Shown piece after piece: positions 54,138 to 62,429 of a stretch of 64,000 bases of DNA (position 1 is its first letter; each line of letters starts with the position of its first letter). Below the pieces are notes generated by a model. That model was not told the DNA's origin. It did no database searches and saw only the letters and a list, made by a program, of their open reading frames with translations. Origin of the DNA: Variovorax sp. 679 (GTDB lineage: Bacteria; Pseudomonadota; Gammaproteobacteria; Burkholderiales; Burkholderiaceae_C); the NCBI RefSeq assembly GCF_003952185.1, contig NZ_RXFS01000013.1, forward strand, positions 124,001-188,000, written 5' to 3'. The position numbers were made by a program, and so were the translations under genes.

Positions 54138-54154
54138 TGATCGATGATCGATCA
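54138..54154. promoter_or_regulatory. Perfect 17-bp palindrome upstream of quiC
   Basis: TGATCGAT-G-ATCGATCA, 54 bp before the quiC start codon. Uninterrupted symmetry and promoter-proximal position suggest an operator or the binding site of a second regulator. The motif is rich in GATC and may also be a methylation target. Confidence 0.5.
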
Positions 54155-54159
54155 CATAC

Positions 54160-54174
54160 GTTCGTCATTCGCAC
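54160..54174. promoter_or_regulatory. PcaR-like operator upstream of quiC (near match)
   Basis: GTTCGTCATTCGCAC agrees at 12 of 15 positions with the exact PcaR/PcaU-type site found at 59753-59767 (reverse complement GTTCGATAATCGCAC). It lies 76 bp before quiC. This suggests one IclR regulator controls both quiC and the pca operon. Confidence 0.55.
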
Positions 54175-54217
54175 GAAATACGGGATACACCTAGGCCGCC
54201 GAGCCCGCGCACGCCCT

Positions 54218-54982
54218 TCAAAGGCTGCGCCAGAAATCGATCAGCAGCTGCGTGAACTCCACCGGCCGTTCGACCGCGCTCAGGTGCGCGGCGTCGATGG
54301 TGGCCAGGCGCGCGCCCGGAATGGCCCCGACCATGGCCTGCGACATCGCCATCGGCGTGGCCTCGTCCTGCAGCCCGCCGATCACCAGCGTGGGCACGGC
54401 GATGCGGTGGTTGCTCTCGCGGAAATCGATGGCCGCGACGGCATTGCAGCTCTCGATGTAGCCCTGCGCGTCGGTGCGCACCAGCACGTCGTGCAGCTTC
54501 TCCGCGGCGGCAGCGCCCTCGGGCGTGCCCACGTAGGCCGGCGTGAGCCAGCGCGACACGGCGCCGGGAGCGATGGCGGCCACGCCCTTGGCGGCCACCG
54601 TCTCGACGCGCGCGCGCCAGGGCGACTGGTCGGGGTAATGGGCAGCCGAATTGGCGATCACCATCGTCTTCAGCAGCTCCGGGTGCCGTACCGCCAGCGC
54701 TTGGGCGGTCATGCCGCCCATCGAGAGGCCGACGAAGTGCACGGGCTCGCCGCCCGCCTCGCGCTGGATGAGCTCGGCCACGTCCTGCGCCAGCGTTTCC
54801 ACGCGCAGCGCACCGGGCACAACTTCCGACGCGCCGTGGTTGCGGTGGTCGTAGCGCAGCACCGTGTGGGCGCGCGAGAGCTGCGCGGCCACGCCGTCCC
54901 ACATGCTCAGGTCGCAGCCCAGTGCATGGCTGAGTACGACGATGGGGCCATCGCCCTCGCGAACGACATTCAAACGGGTCAT
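54218..54982 (-). CDS. pcaD: 3-oxoadipate enol-lactonase
   Basis: 254 residues, alpha/beta hydrolase. Nucleophile Ser87 in GLSMGGMTA; HAAHLSAVE holds the catalytic His; RYDHRNHGAS is typical of PcaD. It hydrolyses beta-ketoadipate enol-lactone to beta-ketoadipate. Its ATG overlaps the stop of the MFS gene (ATGA). It is the last gene of the leftward operon from 59.7 kb, ahead of the quiC promoter region. Confidence 0.93.
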   Translation of the reverse strand: MTRLNVVREGDGPIVVLSHALGCDLSMWDGVAAQLSRAHTVLRYDHRNHGASEVVPGALRVETLAQDVAELIQREAGGEPVHFVGLSMGGMTAQALAVRHPELLKTMVIANSAAHYPDQSPWRARVETVAAKGVAAIAPGAVSRWLTPAYVGTPEGAAAAEKLHDVLVRTDAQGYIESCNAVAAIDFRESNHRIAVPTLVIGGLQDEATPMAMSQAMVGAIPGARLATIDAAHLSAVERPVEFTQLLIDFWRSL

Positions 54983-56211
54983 GGTGTGGTTTCCTTCTTG
55001 GGGTGTTGCAGACGCGGCAGCCAGAGGAACGCGATGGCCACCAGCACGCTGCCGGCAAGCAGCATCGGCAGCACCATCGGCCAGGCGCCGTTGGAAAAAT
55101 CGGTATCGACGAAACGCGCAGCCAGCTGCCCCGCGCAGAACGCGACCATCATCATGCCGAAGCCGGACCACGACACGGCCCGGCCCGCCAGATGCGGCAA
55201 GTCGCCCACCGCGCCCGCCTGCCCGCAGGGTTGGTGGATGCCGTGGCCGAGGCAGTAGACGGCGTGGCCGAACAGCAGCGGCACCGCGCTCAGAGGCATG
55301 AGCCAGCAGCCCAGCGCCTGCATGGTCGCGCCGGCAAGGCTCAACGATGCGCCCAGCTTCACCGTGCGCACGGGGCCGTAGCGCCTCAGCAGGCTGCGGC
55401 ACATCGTGGTGCTGAAGATGTAGACCAGCGAGCCGCCGGCGGGGATCCAGCCGTACCACGCGGGCGACCAGCCGAGGTAGCCGATGTAGACCATCGGCGA
55501 GAGCAGCAGGAAGCAGAACAGCCCGCCGTAGGTGGTGGCCGCCACCGAGGCCCACGCGCGGAACGACCGGCTTGCGAACACGGCGCGCGTGCTGCCGCGC
55601 GGCGCGGACGACTCGCCCTCACCCACCGGCCGGCGCGTTTCGCCGAACGAGCGCCAGCACAGCGCGAACAGCACCGCGGCATAGGCCGCCATCGCGGCCA
55701 TCACCCAGCGCCAGCCCGCGCCCTGCACCAGCCACGCGCCGAGCAGCGGCGCCATCAGCCCGACGATGCCGAGGCCCGTGAGGCCGCGCGCCATCACATG
55801 CGGGCCTTCGTGCGCGGGGTAGAGATCGCGCACCGCGGCGCGCGCACACACGAGGATCGCCGCCATCGAGAAGCCCTGCAGCGTGCGCCAGCCCGCGAGC
55901 AGCGCCACGCTGTCGGCGAACGCGCCGCCCAGCGCCGCGACGGTGTAGCAGCCCAGCCCCGCCAGCAGCACCGGCCGCCGCCCGAAGCGATCGGCCAGCG
56001 GCCCGCACAGCAGCTGCGCGAAGCCGAAGGCCAGCACGAACAGCGTGAGGCTGGTGCTGGCCGAGCCGAGCTCCTTTGCGATGGCAGGAAGCGCGGGGAG
56101 ATAACTGTCGGTGGCCACCGGCTGCGCCGCCAGCAGCAGCGGCAACAGCAGTGTGAAAGTGACGCCGAAGCGCCCTTTGCTGTCCTTCGAGGGAGTGACC
56201 GGTGCGGTCAC
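54979..56211 (-). CDS. MFS permease, Bcr/CflA-like
   Basis: 410 residues with twelve transmembrane segments. VATDSYLPALPAIAKELGSASTSLTLFVLAFGFAQLLCGPLADRFGRRP is the Bcr/CflA drug-resistance signature with the MFS A-motif. It starts with GTG at 56211, overlapping the pcaC stop (GTGA), and its stop overlaps pcaD (ATGA). Such tight embedding in a pca operon suggests it moves a pathway metabolite, perhaps exporting excess protocatechuate or related acids; this is inference. Confidence 0.88.
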   Translation of the reverse strand: MTAPVTPSKDSKGRFGVTFTLLLPLLLAAQPVATDSYLPALPAIAKELGSASTSLTLFVLAFGFAQLLCGPLADRFGRRPVLLAGLGCYTVAALGGAFADSVALLAGWRTLQGFSMAAILVCARAAVRDLYPAHEGPHVMARGLTGLGIVGLMAPLLGAWLVQGAGWRWVMAAMAAYAAVLFALCWRSFGETRRPVGEGESSAPRGSTRAVFASRSFRAWASVAATTYGGLFCFLLLSPMVYIGYLGWSPAWYGWIPAGGSLVYIFSTTMCRSLLRRYGPVRTVKLGASLSLAGATMQALGCWLMPLSAVPLLFGHAVYCLGHGIHQPCGQAGAVGDLPHLAGRAVSWSGFGMMMVAFCAGQLAARFVDTDFSNGAWPMVLPMLLAGSVLVAIAFLWLPRLQHPKKETTP

Positions 56212-56639
56212 TGCGGCGCCGCAGGCAGCAGGCCCTTCTCGCGCAGGATGCCGGTCGCGATGCCAAAAGCGTGATTGGCCACGGGCACGCCGCAGTAGAT
56301 GGCGGCCATCATGATCACTTCCTTGATGTCCTCGGGCGTCAGGCGCGACTCGGGCGGCGCGTCGAGCGCGGCGCGCACGTGCATCGCGAATTCCTCGTAG
56401 GCGTGGATGCCCAGCATCATCGACAGCACCATGTAGCGGCGCGTCTTGTCGCCCAGCGCGGGGCGGCCCCAGATGTCGTTCCACGCGTGGCGCGTGATGA
56501 GCTCCTGAAACTCGGCGTTGAAGCCGTTGCGGTTGGCGAGCGACCTGTCGACCCAGGCGTCGCCGAGCACGCGGCGGCGGTTGACGAGGCCGGCTTCATA
56601 GACGCCGGGCTGGACGGGCGGGTTTTCGGGGGTGGTCAT
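56208..56639 (-). CDS. pcaC: 4-carboxymuconolactone decarboxylase
   Basis: 143 residues, separate PcaC (not fused to PcaD). GDAWVDRSLANRNGFNAEFQELITRHAWNDIWGRPALGDKTRRYMVLSMMLGIH and the EEFAMHVRAALDA segment are characteristic of the CMD/AhpD-like fold. Decarboxylates gamma-carboxymuconolactone to beta-ketoadipate enol-lactone. Overlaps pcaB by 4 bp upstream and the MFS start downstream. Confidence 0.94.
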   Translation of the reverse strand: MTTPENPPVQPGVYEAGLVNRRRVLGDAWVDRSLANRNGFNAEFQELITRHAWNDIWGRPALGDKTRRYMVLSMMLGIHAYEEFAMHVRAALDAPPESRLTPEDIKEVIMMAAIYCGVPVANHAFGIATGILREKGLLPAAPQ

Positions 56640-57850
56640 CGGGAGAGTTCCTTGTCTGAATCGAGCCGTGCCTGCAGCGCCTTCACTTCGGCGAGCGCGG
56701 TCTGTCCGGCGTCGTGTGCGAGCGCGGGGGCGAACCATTCGTCCGCCGCGTCGCGCGGGAGTTCTGCGCGCAGCCGGTCGATGTTGGCGCGCATGCGCGC
56801 GGCATCGACCTGCAGGCCGGGCAAGGCGCCTGCCATCGCGCGCACGCTGCCGTGCGCCGACATCAGGAGCTGCGGCCATTCGGCCAGCTCGGCCTGCCAG
56901 GCGCCGAGGGCGCGTTCGTGCTGCTGCGGCATGGCGCCGAGCAAGGCGGCCACGCGCTGAGGCGCACGGTGCGCGGCGGCGATGGCGACCATCGAGGCCA
57001 CCGGATTGCGCTTGTGCGGCATTGCCGACGAGCCGCCACGGCCCGGCTCGCTGGGCTCGGTGACTTCGCCGACCTCGTACTGCCCGAGCAGCGAGATGTC
57101 GACCGCGATCTTGCCGAGGCTGCCGGTGACGAGGGCCAGCTCGCAACCGAGCGCGACCCATTCGTCGCGTTGCGTGTGCCAGGTCGCGCCCGGATCGCCC
57201 AAGCCGAGTTCGCGGGCCATGCGCTTGCGCACCGCGGCGCCCTGCCCCTTCATCTGGGCCAGCGTGCCGACGGCTCCGCCGAGCTGCAGCTGCAGCGCAT
57301 GCTTCGCGGCATCGCGAAGGCGGATGCGGCTGCGCACCAGCGGCGCGGCCCAGCCCGCGCACTTGAAGCCGAAGCTGGTGACGGAAGCCGGCTGCATCAG
57401 CGTGCGCGCGAGCATCGGCGTCTCTGCATGCGTCACGGCCAGGCGCAACAGCGCATCGGCGGCCTTGGCAAGGTCGGACTCAACGAGCGCGACCGCCTCG
57501 CGCGTGACAAGAGCCATCGCGCTGTCGATCACGTCCTGGCTGGTGCTGCCGAAATGCACGAAAGGCACGGCCTCGGCATTGAAGAGACCGACGGCTTCGC
57601 GCAGCGCCTTCACCAGCGGAATCGCGACGCTGCCCGCGCGGCCGCTCTCGCGCACGATCTTGGCAACGTCGAACAGCTCGACCTTGCAGCTGCTAACGAT
57701 CGAATTCGCTGCGCTCTCGGGGATCAACCCCTCGGCTGCCTGCGCGCGCGCCAGCGCCGCTTCGAAGCGCAGCATGGCATCGACGAAAGCGCGGTCGCTG
57801 AAGGCGCCGAGCGTTTCGGACGTGGAAAGGAAGCCTTCGAAAATACTCAT
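56636..57850 (-). CDS. pcaB: 3-carboxy-cis,cis-muconate cycloisomerase
   Basis: 404 residues, fumarase/aspartase superfamily. The signature GSSAMPHKRNP is at residues 273-283, with HFGSTSQDVIDSA near 99-111. It lactonises beta-carboxymuconate to gamma-carboxymuconolactone. Stop overlaps the pcaC start (ATGA-type). Lies 19 bp downstream of the first shikimate-dehydrogenase-like gene. Confidence 0.95.
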   Translation of the reverse strand: MSIFEGFLSTSETLGAFSDRAFVDAMLRFEAALARAQAAEGLIPESAANSIVSSCKVELFDVAKIVRESGRAGSVAIPLVKALREAVGLFNAEAVPFVHFGSTSQDVIDSAMALVTREAVALVESDLAKAADALLRLAVTHAETPMLARTLMQPASVTSFGFKCAGWAAPLVRSRIRLRDAAKHALQLQLGGAVGTLAQMKGQGAAVRKRMARELGLGDPGATWHTQRDEWVALGCELALVTGSLGKIAVDISLLGQYEVGEVTEPSEPGRGGSSAMPHKRNPVASMVAIAAAHRAPQRVAALLGAMPQQHERALGAWQAELAEWPQLLMSAHGSVRAMAGALPGLQVDAARMRANIDRLRAELPRDAADEWFAPALAHDAGQTALAEVKALQARLDSDKELSR

Positions 57851-57869
57851 CGCACGAGCCTCCCTTTCT

Positions 57870-58703
57870 TCAGTACTTCAGCTGCGCCACGGCGCGCAGC
57901 TCTTCGGGCGAGGCGGTGCCGAAGCCGAAGAACTCCAGGTAGGCCGGAATCATCTCGAACAGCATGTCGGTGCCGACCTGCACCTGGCAGCCCTTGGCCT
58001 TGGCTGCTTGCAGCAACGGCGTGTACTCGGTCTTCATCACGACCTCGCCCACGAAGGTGGTCGGATCGATGCGGTCCACGTCGAAGGGCAGCGGATCGCC
58101 CTCCTTCATGCCCAGCGGCGTGGCGTTGACGACCACGTCGTAGCCGGCCGGGTCCTTCGAGCCGGTGGCCACCTTCATCTGCGGGTAGTGCTCGCGCAGC
58201 CGCGCGGCCAGCGCGCTGGCCGAGGCTTCGCTCATGTCGAACAGCATCAGCTCGGCCGCGCCCGCGGCGGCGATCGACGCGGCAATGGCCGAGCCCACGC
58301 CGCCCGTGCCCGACACCAGCACGCGCGTGCCCTTGAAGAGCCGCCCCTTGCGCTCCACGCCGCGCACGAAGCCGGCACCGTCGAACTGGTCGCCCAGCAG
58401 CGTGCCGTCGGGCCGCTTGAGAACGGCGTTGCAGGCGCCGGCGACGCGCGCGGTGGGCGTCACCTCGTCGACCAGCGACATCGTCGCCACCTTGTGCGGC
58501 ATGGTCACCAGCGCGCCGCGGATGTTGCTGAACTTGAAGATCTGCGGCAGCGACGCCGCGTAGTCCTCGGGTTTCACGCCCATGGGCACCACGACGGCGT
58601 CGATGCCCTGCTTGTCGAACCAGGGGTTGTAGATCATCGGAGCCTTGAAGGTCTCCGTGGGGTAGCCGATGTGGGCGATGAGCGTGGACTTGCCGGAAAT
58701 CAT
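57870..58703 (-). CDS. Shikimate/quinate dehydrogenase-like protein 1
   Basis: 277 residues, AroE fold. Catalytic Lys71 (VTMPHK) and Asp108 (FDGAGF) are present, and GTGGVG (132-137) binds nucleotide. Asp156 after the second Rossmann strand (LFDMSEA) replaces the NRT motif of NADP-specific AroE, so NAD is expected. The Ser-x-Ser that grips the shikimate carboxylate in AroE is Phe19/Ala21 here (IGYPTETFKAP), so the substrate pocket differs. In the operon it would feed dehydroshikimate to QuiC. Not a biosynthetic aroE. Confidence 0.88.
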   Translation of the reverse strand: MISGKSTLIAHIGYPTETFKAPMIYNPWFDKQGIDAVVVPMGVKPEDYAASLPQIFKFSNIRGALVTMPHKVATMSLVDEVTPTARVAGACNAVLKRPDGTLLGDQFDGAGFVRGVERKGRLFKGTRVLVSGTGGVGSAIAASIAAAGAAELMLFDMSEASASALAARLREHYPQMKVATGSKDPAGYDVVVNATPLGMKEGDPLPFDVDRIDPTTFVGEVVMKTEYTPLLQAAKAKGCQVQVGTDMLFEMIPAYLEFFGFGTASPEELRAVAQLKY

Positions 58704-58732
58704 GTGAGTCGTTTCGGGAGTTGAAGCGTGGC

Positions 58733-59656
58733 TCAGGCCACGCTTGGTGAGTGATAGCGCAGGGGCTGCGCGATCTCGGCGTGCATCGCCGGCGGATAGA
58801 TGATTTCGCGCAGGAAACCGGCGTCGGCCTGCATCGCCTCCGCCGCGTCCATGTGGCCGAAATAGCGGAAGTAGTGCGGCATCTGCTGGATGAGCATCTC
58901 GAAGCCCGCCTGGGCATTGAGGCCGCGAGCGCGGGCAGCGCGCACCAGCGGCGTGGGCTGGTTGCGCAGGAGGATGTCGAAGAGCGCTGCGTGGCCGTCC
59001 ATGCGCATTACGTCGACGGGCAGCGCGTCGTCGTCGCTCAGCCCCAGCTGGGTGGCGTTGACGACGAGGTCGTAGCCTTCGGGCGCGTTGCTGTCCACGG
59101 CAACCACGGTTGCGTCGAAGAAGGCATCGAGCTTGGCCGCCACGCCTGCCGCCTTGCCGGCGGCCTTGTCGTAGAAGGCGATGTGCGCCGCGCCGTTCAC
59201 CGTGCCGCCCTCGGCCAGCGCCACGCCGATGGCGGCGGCGCTCACGCCCGCGCCGAGGATCAGCACGCGCTTGCCGCGGAAGGGAATGTTGTAGTGGTCG
59301 AGCGCGCCGATCAGGCCCTCGCCGTCGAACAGGTCACCCTCGAGCTGGTCGCCCTCGGTGCGGCGCACCACGTTGACCGAGCCCGCCACGCGCCCGAAGA
59401 GGCCGCAGCCGTCGAGCAGGTCGACCACCAGCGGCTTGTGGGGCGGCGCGATCACCATGCCGCGCACGTTGCGCGCAAGGAACGCCGACTTGAAGAACAC
59501 CGCGAAGTCGCGCACCGGCACCTGCATGGGCAGCAGCACCGCGTCGATGCCGAAGCGCTCGAAGGCCGCGTTGAACATGCGCGGCAGCCGCACATTGCGA
59601 ACCGGGTCGCCGGGGATCAGGTAAGCCTGGGTGCTGCCGCTGATGGAATGGCTCAT
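58733..59656 (-). CDS. Shikimate/quinate dehydrogenase-like protein 2
   Basis: 307 residues, paralogous to the next gene. Catalytic Lys74 (APPHK) and Asp111 (FDGEGL) are retained; GAGVSA (135-140) with Asp163 points to NAD. The Ser-x-Ser positions are Val22 and Leu24 (GDPVRNVRLP). The ATG at 59656 has GGAAG seven bases upstream; the ATG at 59662 sits too close to it. First gene of the leftward operon, 29 bp before paralogue 1. The two may act on different substrates or form a heteromer. Confidence 0.85.
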   Translation of the reverse strand: MSHSISGSTQAYLIPGDPVRNVRLPRMFNAAFERFGIDAVLLPMQVPVRDFAVFFKSAFLARNVRGMVIAPPHKPLVVDLLDGCGLFGRVAGSVNVVRRTEGDQLEGDLFDGEGLIGALDHYNIPFRGKRVLILGAGVSAAAIGVALAEGGTVNGAAHIAFYDKAAGKAAGVAAKLDAFFDATVVAVDSNAPEGYDLVVNATQLGLSDDDALPVDVMRMDGHAALFDILLRNQPTPLVRAARARGLNAQAGFEMLIQQMPHYFRYFGHMDAAEAMQADAGFLREIIYPPAMHAEIAQPLRYHSPSVA

Positions 59657-59752
59657 GTGCATGCTTCCGTTCGTCAATCGCTCTTTTCGAGGCCGGATGG
59701 CGAGCTTTATAGTCTCTTCGGCGGATCCATGCAGCCTTGGGCGCATCAAAAC

Positions 59753-59767
59753 GTGCGATTATCGAAC
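59753..59767. promoter_or_regulatory. PcaR/PcaU-type IclR operator
   Basis: GTGCGATTATCGAAC, i.e. GTTCGATAATCGCAC on the other strand, equals the 15-bp site remembered for PcaR/PcaU/PobR-type regulators. It lies 96 bp before the dehydrogenase operon and 88 bp before the divergent IclR gene. A partial half-site (GTTCAA) follows at 59785-59790. Confidence 0.8.
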
Positions 59768-59855
59768 TACAAAATTCACTGATCGTTCAATTCAAGGGTT
59801 TTCACCTGCACCGAATGCAAACCCGGCCCCTTTCCACGAAGGCACACTTCCGCCC

Positions 59856-60650
59856 ATGAGCAAGGACAGCAAGGACGACCCGGCGCCGCCTCCCGGCCTC
59901 GACAAGCGCGACTGGATCGCCGGCCTCGAGCGCGGCGTGAGCATCATCGAAGCCTTCGACGACGCCAACCCGCGCCTCACCGCCAGCCAGGCCGGTCAGC
60001 GCACGAACATGACCCGCACCGCCGCGCGGCGCTATCTGCTGACGCTGCAGCACATGGGCTACGTGGCGAGCGACGGCAAGCTGTTCTGGCTCACGCCCCG
60101 CGTGCTGCGCCTGGGCCAGTCGTACCTGGAATCGGCCCGCCTGCCGCGCGTGGTGCAGCCCTTCTTGCAGCGGGTGGCGGCCGGCACCAACGAGATCGCG
60201 TACCTCAGCGTGATGGACGGCGACGAGGTCGTCTACATCGCACGCAACGGCCCCAACCGCAGCATGAGCACCGGCTACGTGCTCGGCGCGCGCGTGCCGG
60301 CGCAGGTCACGGCATCGGGCATGCTGATGCTGGCCCTGCGCAGCGACGCCGAGCTGAACGAGTGGCTGACGACAAAGCAGCTCACGGTGTTCACCTCGCA
60401 CACCATCGCGAGCATGGAGCGCATGAAGCTCGAGTTGGCGCGCATCCGGGCACAGGGCTGGGCACTGTCGGAGCAGCAACTCGACCTGAACTCGCGCGGC
60501 ATCGCGGTGCCACTGCGCGACCGGCACGGCACGCTGGTGGGGGCGCTGAACATCACGATGCCGATGGGCCACGAGAGTTCGGAAGACGCAGTGGCGCGTG
60601 TGCTGCCGGTGCTGCGGGAGACGGCACAGGCGATGCGGAACCTGATCTGA
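59856..60650 (+). CDS. IclR-family regulator, PcaR/PcaU-like
   Basis: 264 residues. N-terminal winged HTH (LERGVSIIEAFDDANPRLTASQAGQRTNMTRTAARRYLLTLQHMGYV) and C-terminal IclR effector domain (VVYIARNGPNRSMSTGYVLGARVPAQVTASGMLMLAL, and SEQQLDLNSRGIAVPLRD). The subgroup activates pca or qui genes in response to protocatechuate or beta-ketoadipate. Divergent from the operon with a matching operator between, so it most likely controls that operon and quiC. Confidence 0.92.
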   Translation: MSKDSKDDPAPPPGLDKRDWIAGLERGVSIIEAFDDANPRLTASQAGQRTNMTRTAARRYLLTLQHMGYVASDGKLFWLTPRVLRLGQSYLESARLPRVVQPFLQRVAAGTNEIAYLSVMDGDEVVYIARNGPNRSMSTGYVLGARVPAQVTASGMLMLALRSDAELNEWLTTKQLTVFTSHTIASMERMKLELARIRAQGWALSEQQLDLNSRGIAVPLRDRHGTLVGALNITMPMGHESSEDAVARVLPVLRETAQAMRNLI

Positions 60651-60726
60651 CCCGACTGACAGGATTCCGACAGCATCCCCCGGGCAGGATGCGCGCTTTC
60701 AATCCAAAAAGCGCTGGAGACAATCC

Positions 60727-61737
60727 ATGTCCAACCTCTTTTCCCCTGACGACGCCCGCCTGAACCGCCGCGGCCTCCTGCAAGCCGGCGGTGCCTTGGC
60801 CCTCGGCGGCCTGCTGCCCTCGATGGCCTCCGCGCAGGACACCTGGCCGAACAAATCGATCCGCTTCGTCGTGCCCTTCGCCCCCGGCGGCAGCTCGGAG
60901 ATCGTCGCGCGCTCGACCGCCGCCGAGCTCTCGCGCACTCTGGGTCAGAGCGTGTTCGTCGACAACAAGCCGGGCGCGGCCGGCAACATCGCGATGGGCG
61001 AGGTGGCGCGCGCCACCGACCAGCACACGATCATCCTGGGCCACATCGGCACGCTGGCGGTCAATCCGTACATCTTCGCCAAGCTGCCCTACGACGCGAA
61101 CAAGGATTTCAAGCCGGTGAGCCTGCTGGCCAAGGTGCCCAGCCTGTACGTGGTGCACCCCGACGTGCCGGCAAAGAACCTCAAGGAGTTCATCGCCTAC
61201 GCCAAGTCGAAGCCCGGCAAGCTCAGCTACGGCTCGGCGGGCAACGGCAGCGCGGGTCACCTGGCTTTCGAGTACCTGAAGATGACGGCCGACGTGTTCA
61301 TGCTGCACGTGCCGTACCGTGGCACCGGCCCGATGGTGACCGACCTGCTCTCGGGCCGGCTCGACGCCTCGGCCATCGGGGCGGCGGCGGTCCTCCAGTT
61401 CATCAAGGCGGGCAAGGTGCGCTGCATCGCGACCGGCTCGGCCAAGCGCCTGCCGCAACTGCCCGACGTGCCGACCGTGGCCGAGCAGGGCTTCCCGGGC
61501 TTCGAGATGACGCAGTGGTACGGCATGCTCGCGCCGGCCAGCATCACGCCGCCCCAGCTCGCCAAGCTCTCGGCCGAGACGATGAAGGCGGTGAAGTCGC
61601 CCGACTCGATGCAGCGGCTGACCAACGACGCAGCGGAGGCCATCGGCGGCACGCCGGAGCAGTTCGCGCAATTCATCGCGTCCGAGCAAGCCCGCTGGCA
61701 GAAGGTCATCGCAAGGGCAAACATCAAGCCTGATTGA
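60727..61737 (+). CDS. Bug-family (TctC-like) solute-binding protein
   Basis: 336 residues. A twin-arginine signal (LNRRGLLQAGGALALGGLLPSMASA) precedes IRFVVPFAPGGSSEIVAR, the Bug signature with the ligand-loop Gly. SYGSAGNGSAGHLAFEYLK and VPYRGTGPMVTDLLSGRLD are also typical. It binds an organic acid in the periplasm. No permease is next to it, as is common for Bug proteins in this group. Its position after the IclR gene hints at an aromatic or hydroaromatic acid. Confidence 0.92.
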   Translation: MSNLFSPDDARLNRRGLLQAGGALALGGLLPSMASAQDTWPNKSIRFVVPFAPGGSSEIVARSTAAELSRTLGQSVFVDNKPGAAGNIAMGEVARATDQHTIILGHIGTLAVNPYIFAKLPYDANKDFKPVSLLAKVPSLYVVHPDVPAKNLKEFIAYAKSKPGKLSYGSAGNGSAGHLAFEYLKMTADVFMLHVPYRGTGPMVTDLLSGRLDASAIGAAAVLQFIKAGKVRCIATGSAKRLPQLPDVPTVAEQGFPGFEMTQWYGMLAPASITPPQLAKLSAETMKAVKSPDSMQRLTNDAAEAIGGTPEQFAQFIASEQARWQKVIARANIKPD

Positions 61738-61763
61738 GCCCCGCAGGCTCTAGCATCGGCGCC

Positions 61764-62429
61764 ATGCGCATCCTGCTGGCGGAAGACGAACACACCCTGG
61801 GCACCTGGCTCTGCAAGGCGCTGGAGCACGCGGGCATCCAGGTCGAATGGGTGGACGACGGGCGACTGGCGGACCGGGCGCTCCAGCAGCGCGACCATGA
61901 CGCGCTGGTGCTCGACCTGGGCCTGCCCGGGCTCGACGGCCATACGGTGCTGCAGCGGCTTCGCGAGCGCGACCAGCGGCTGCCGGCGCTGATCCTCACG
62001 GCGCGCGACTCGCTGAACGAGCGCGTGGCCTCGCTCAATTCGGGCGCCGACGATTTCCTCGCCAAGCCTTTTGCGCTGGCCGAGCTCGAGGCACGGCTGC
62101 ATGCGCTGGTGCGGCGCGCGCGCGGCGTGGAGCATCCGCGGCAGGCCTGCGGGCCGCTGGTGTACGACGGCGCGCGGCGACACTTCACGCTCGATGGCGA
62201 GGCGCTGGCGCTGTCGCCGCGCGAGCTGGCCGTGCTGCGCGTGCTGGTGCAGCGCAGCGGCGAGCCGCTGTCGAAGCAGCAGATCCTCGACCGGGTGTTC
62301 TCCGACGACGAGGAAGTGCATCCGGAAGCGGTGGAAGTCTTCGTCTACCGGCTGCGCAAGCGGCTGGACGGCAGCGGCGTGCGCATCGTCACGCTGCGCG
62401 GGCTGGGCTATGTGCTGGAAGCCGACTGA
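61764..62429 (+). CDS. OmpR-family response regulator (TctD-like)
   Basis: 221 residues. Receiver domain with phospho-acceptor Asp51 (LVLDLGLPGLDGH) and Lys in FLAKPFALAELEARL, then a winged-helix output domain (PRELAVLRVLVQRSGEPLSKQQILDRVF and EVFVYRLRKRLDG). The stop is immediately followed by the kinase ATG, so the two are coupled. Pairs with the histidine kinase next, and together likely control the tricarboxylate-type uptake gene at 63871. Confidence 0.94.
   Translation: MRILLAEDEHTLGTWLCKALEHAGIQVEWVDDGRLADRALQQRDHDALVLDLGLPGLDGHTVLQRLRERDQRLPALILTARDSLNERVASLNSGADDFLAKPFALAELEARLHALVRRARGVEHPRQACGPLVYDGARRHFTLDGEALALSPRELAVLRVLVQRSGEPLSKQQILDRVFSDDEEVHPEAVEVFVYRLRKRLDGSGVRIVTLRGLGYVLEAD

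Noticed and set aside
59753..59790. Possible attachment site from repeated GTTC motifs
   Set aside because: Better explained as IclR operator half-sites; there is no integrase gene nearby.
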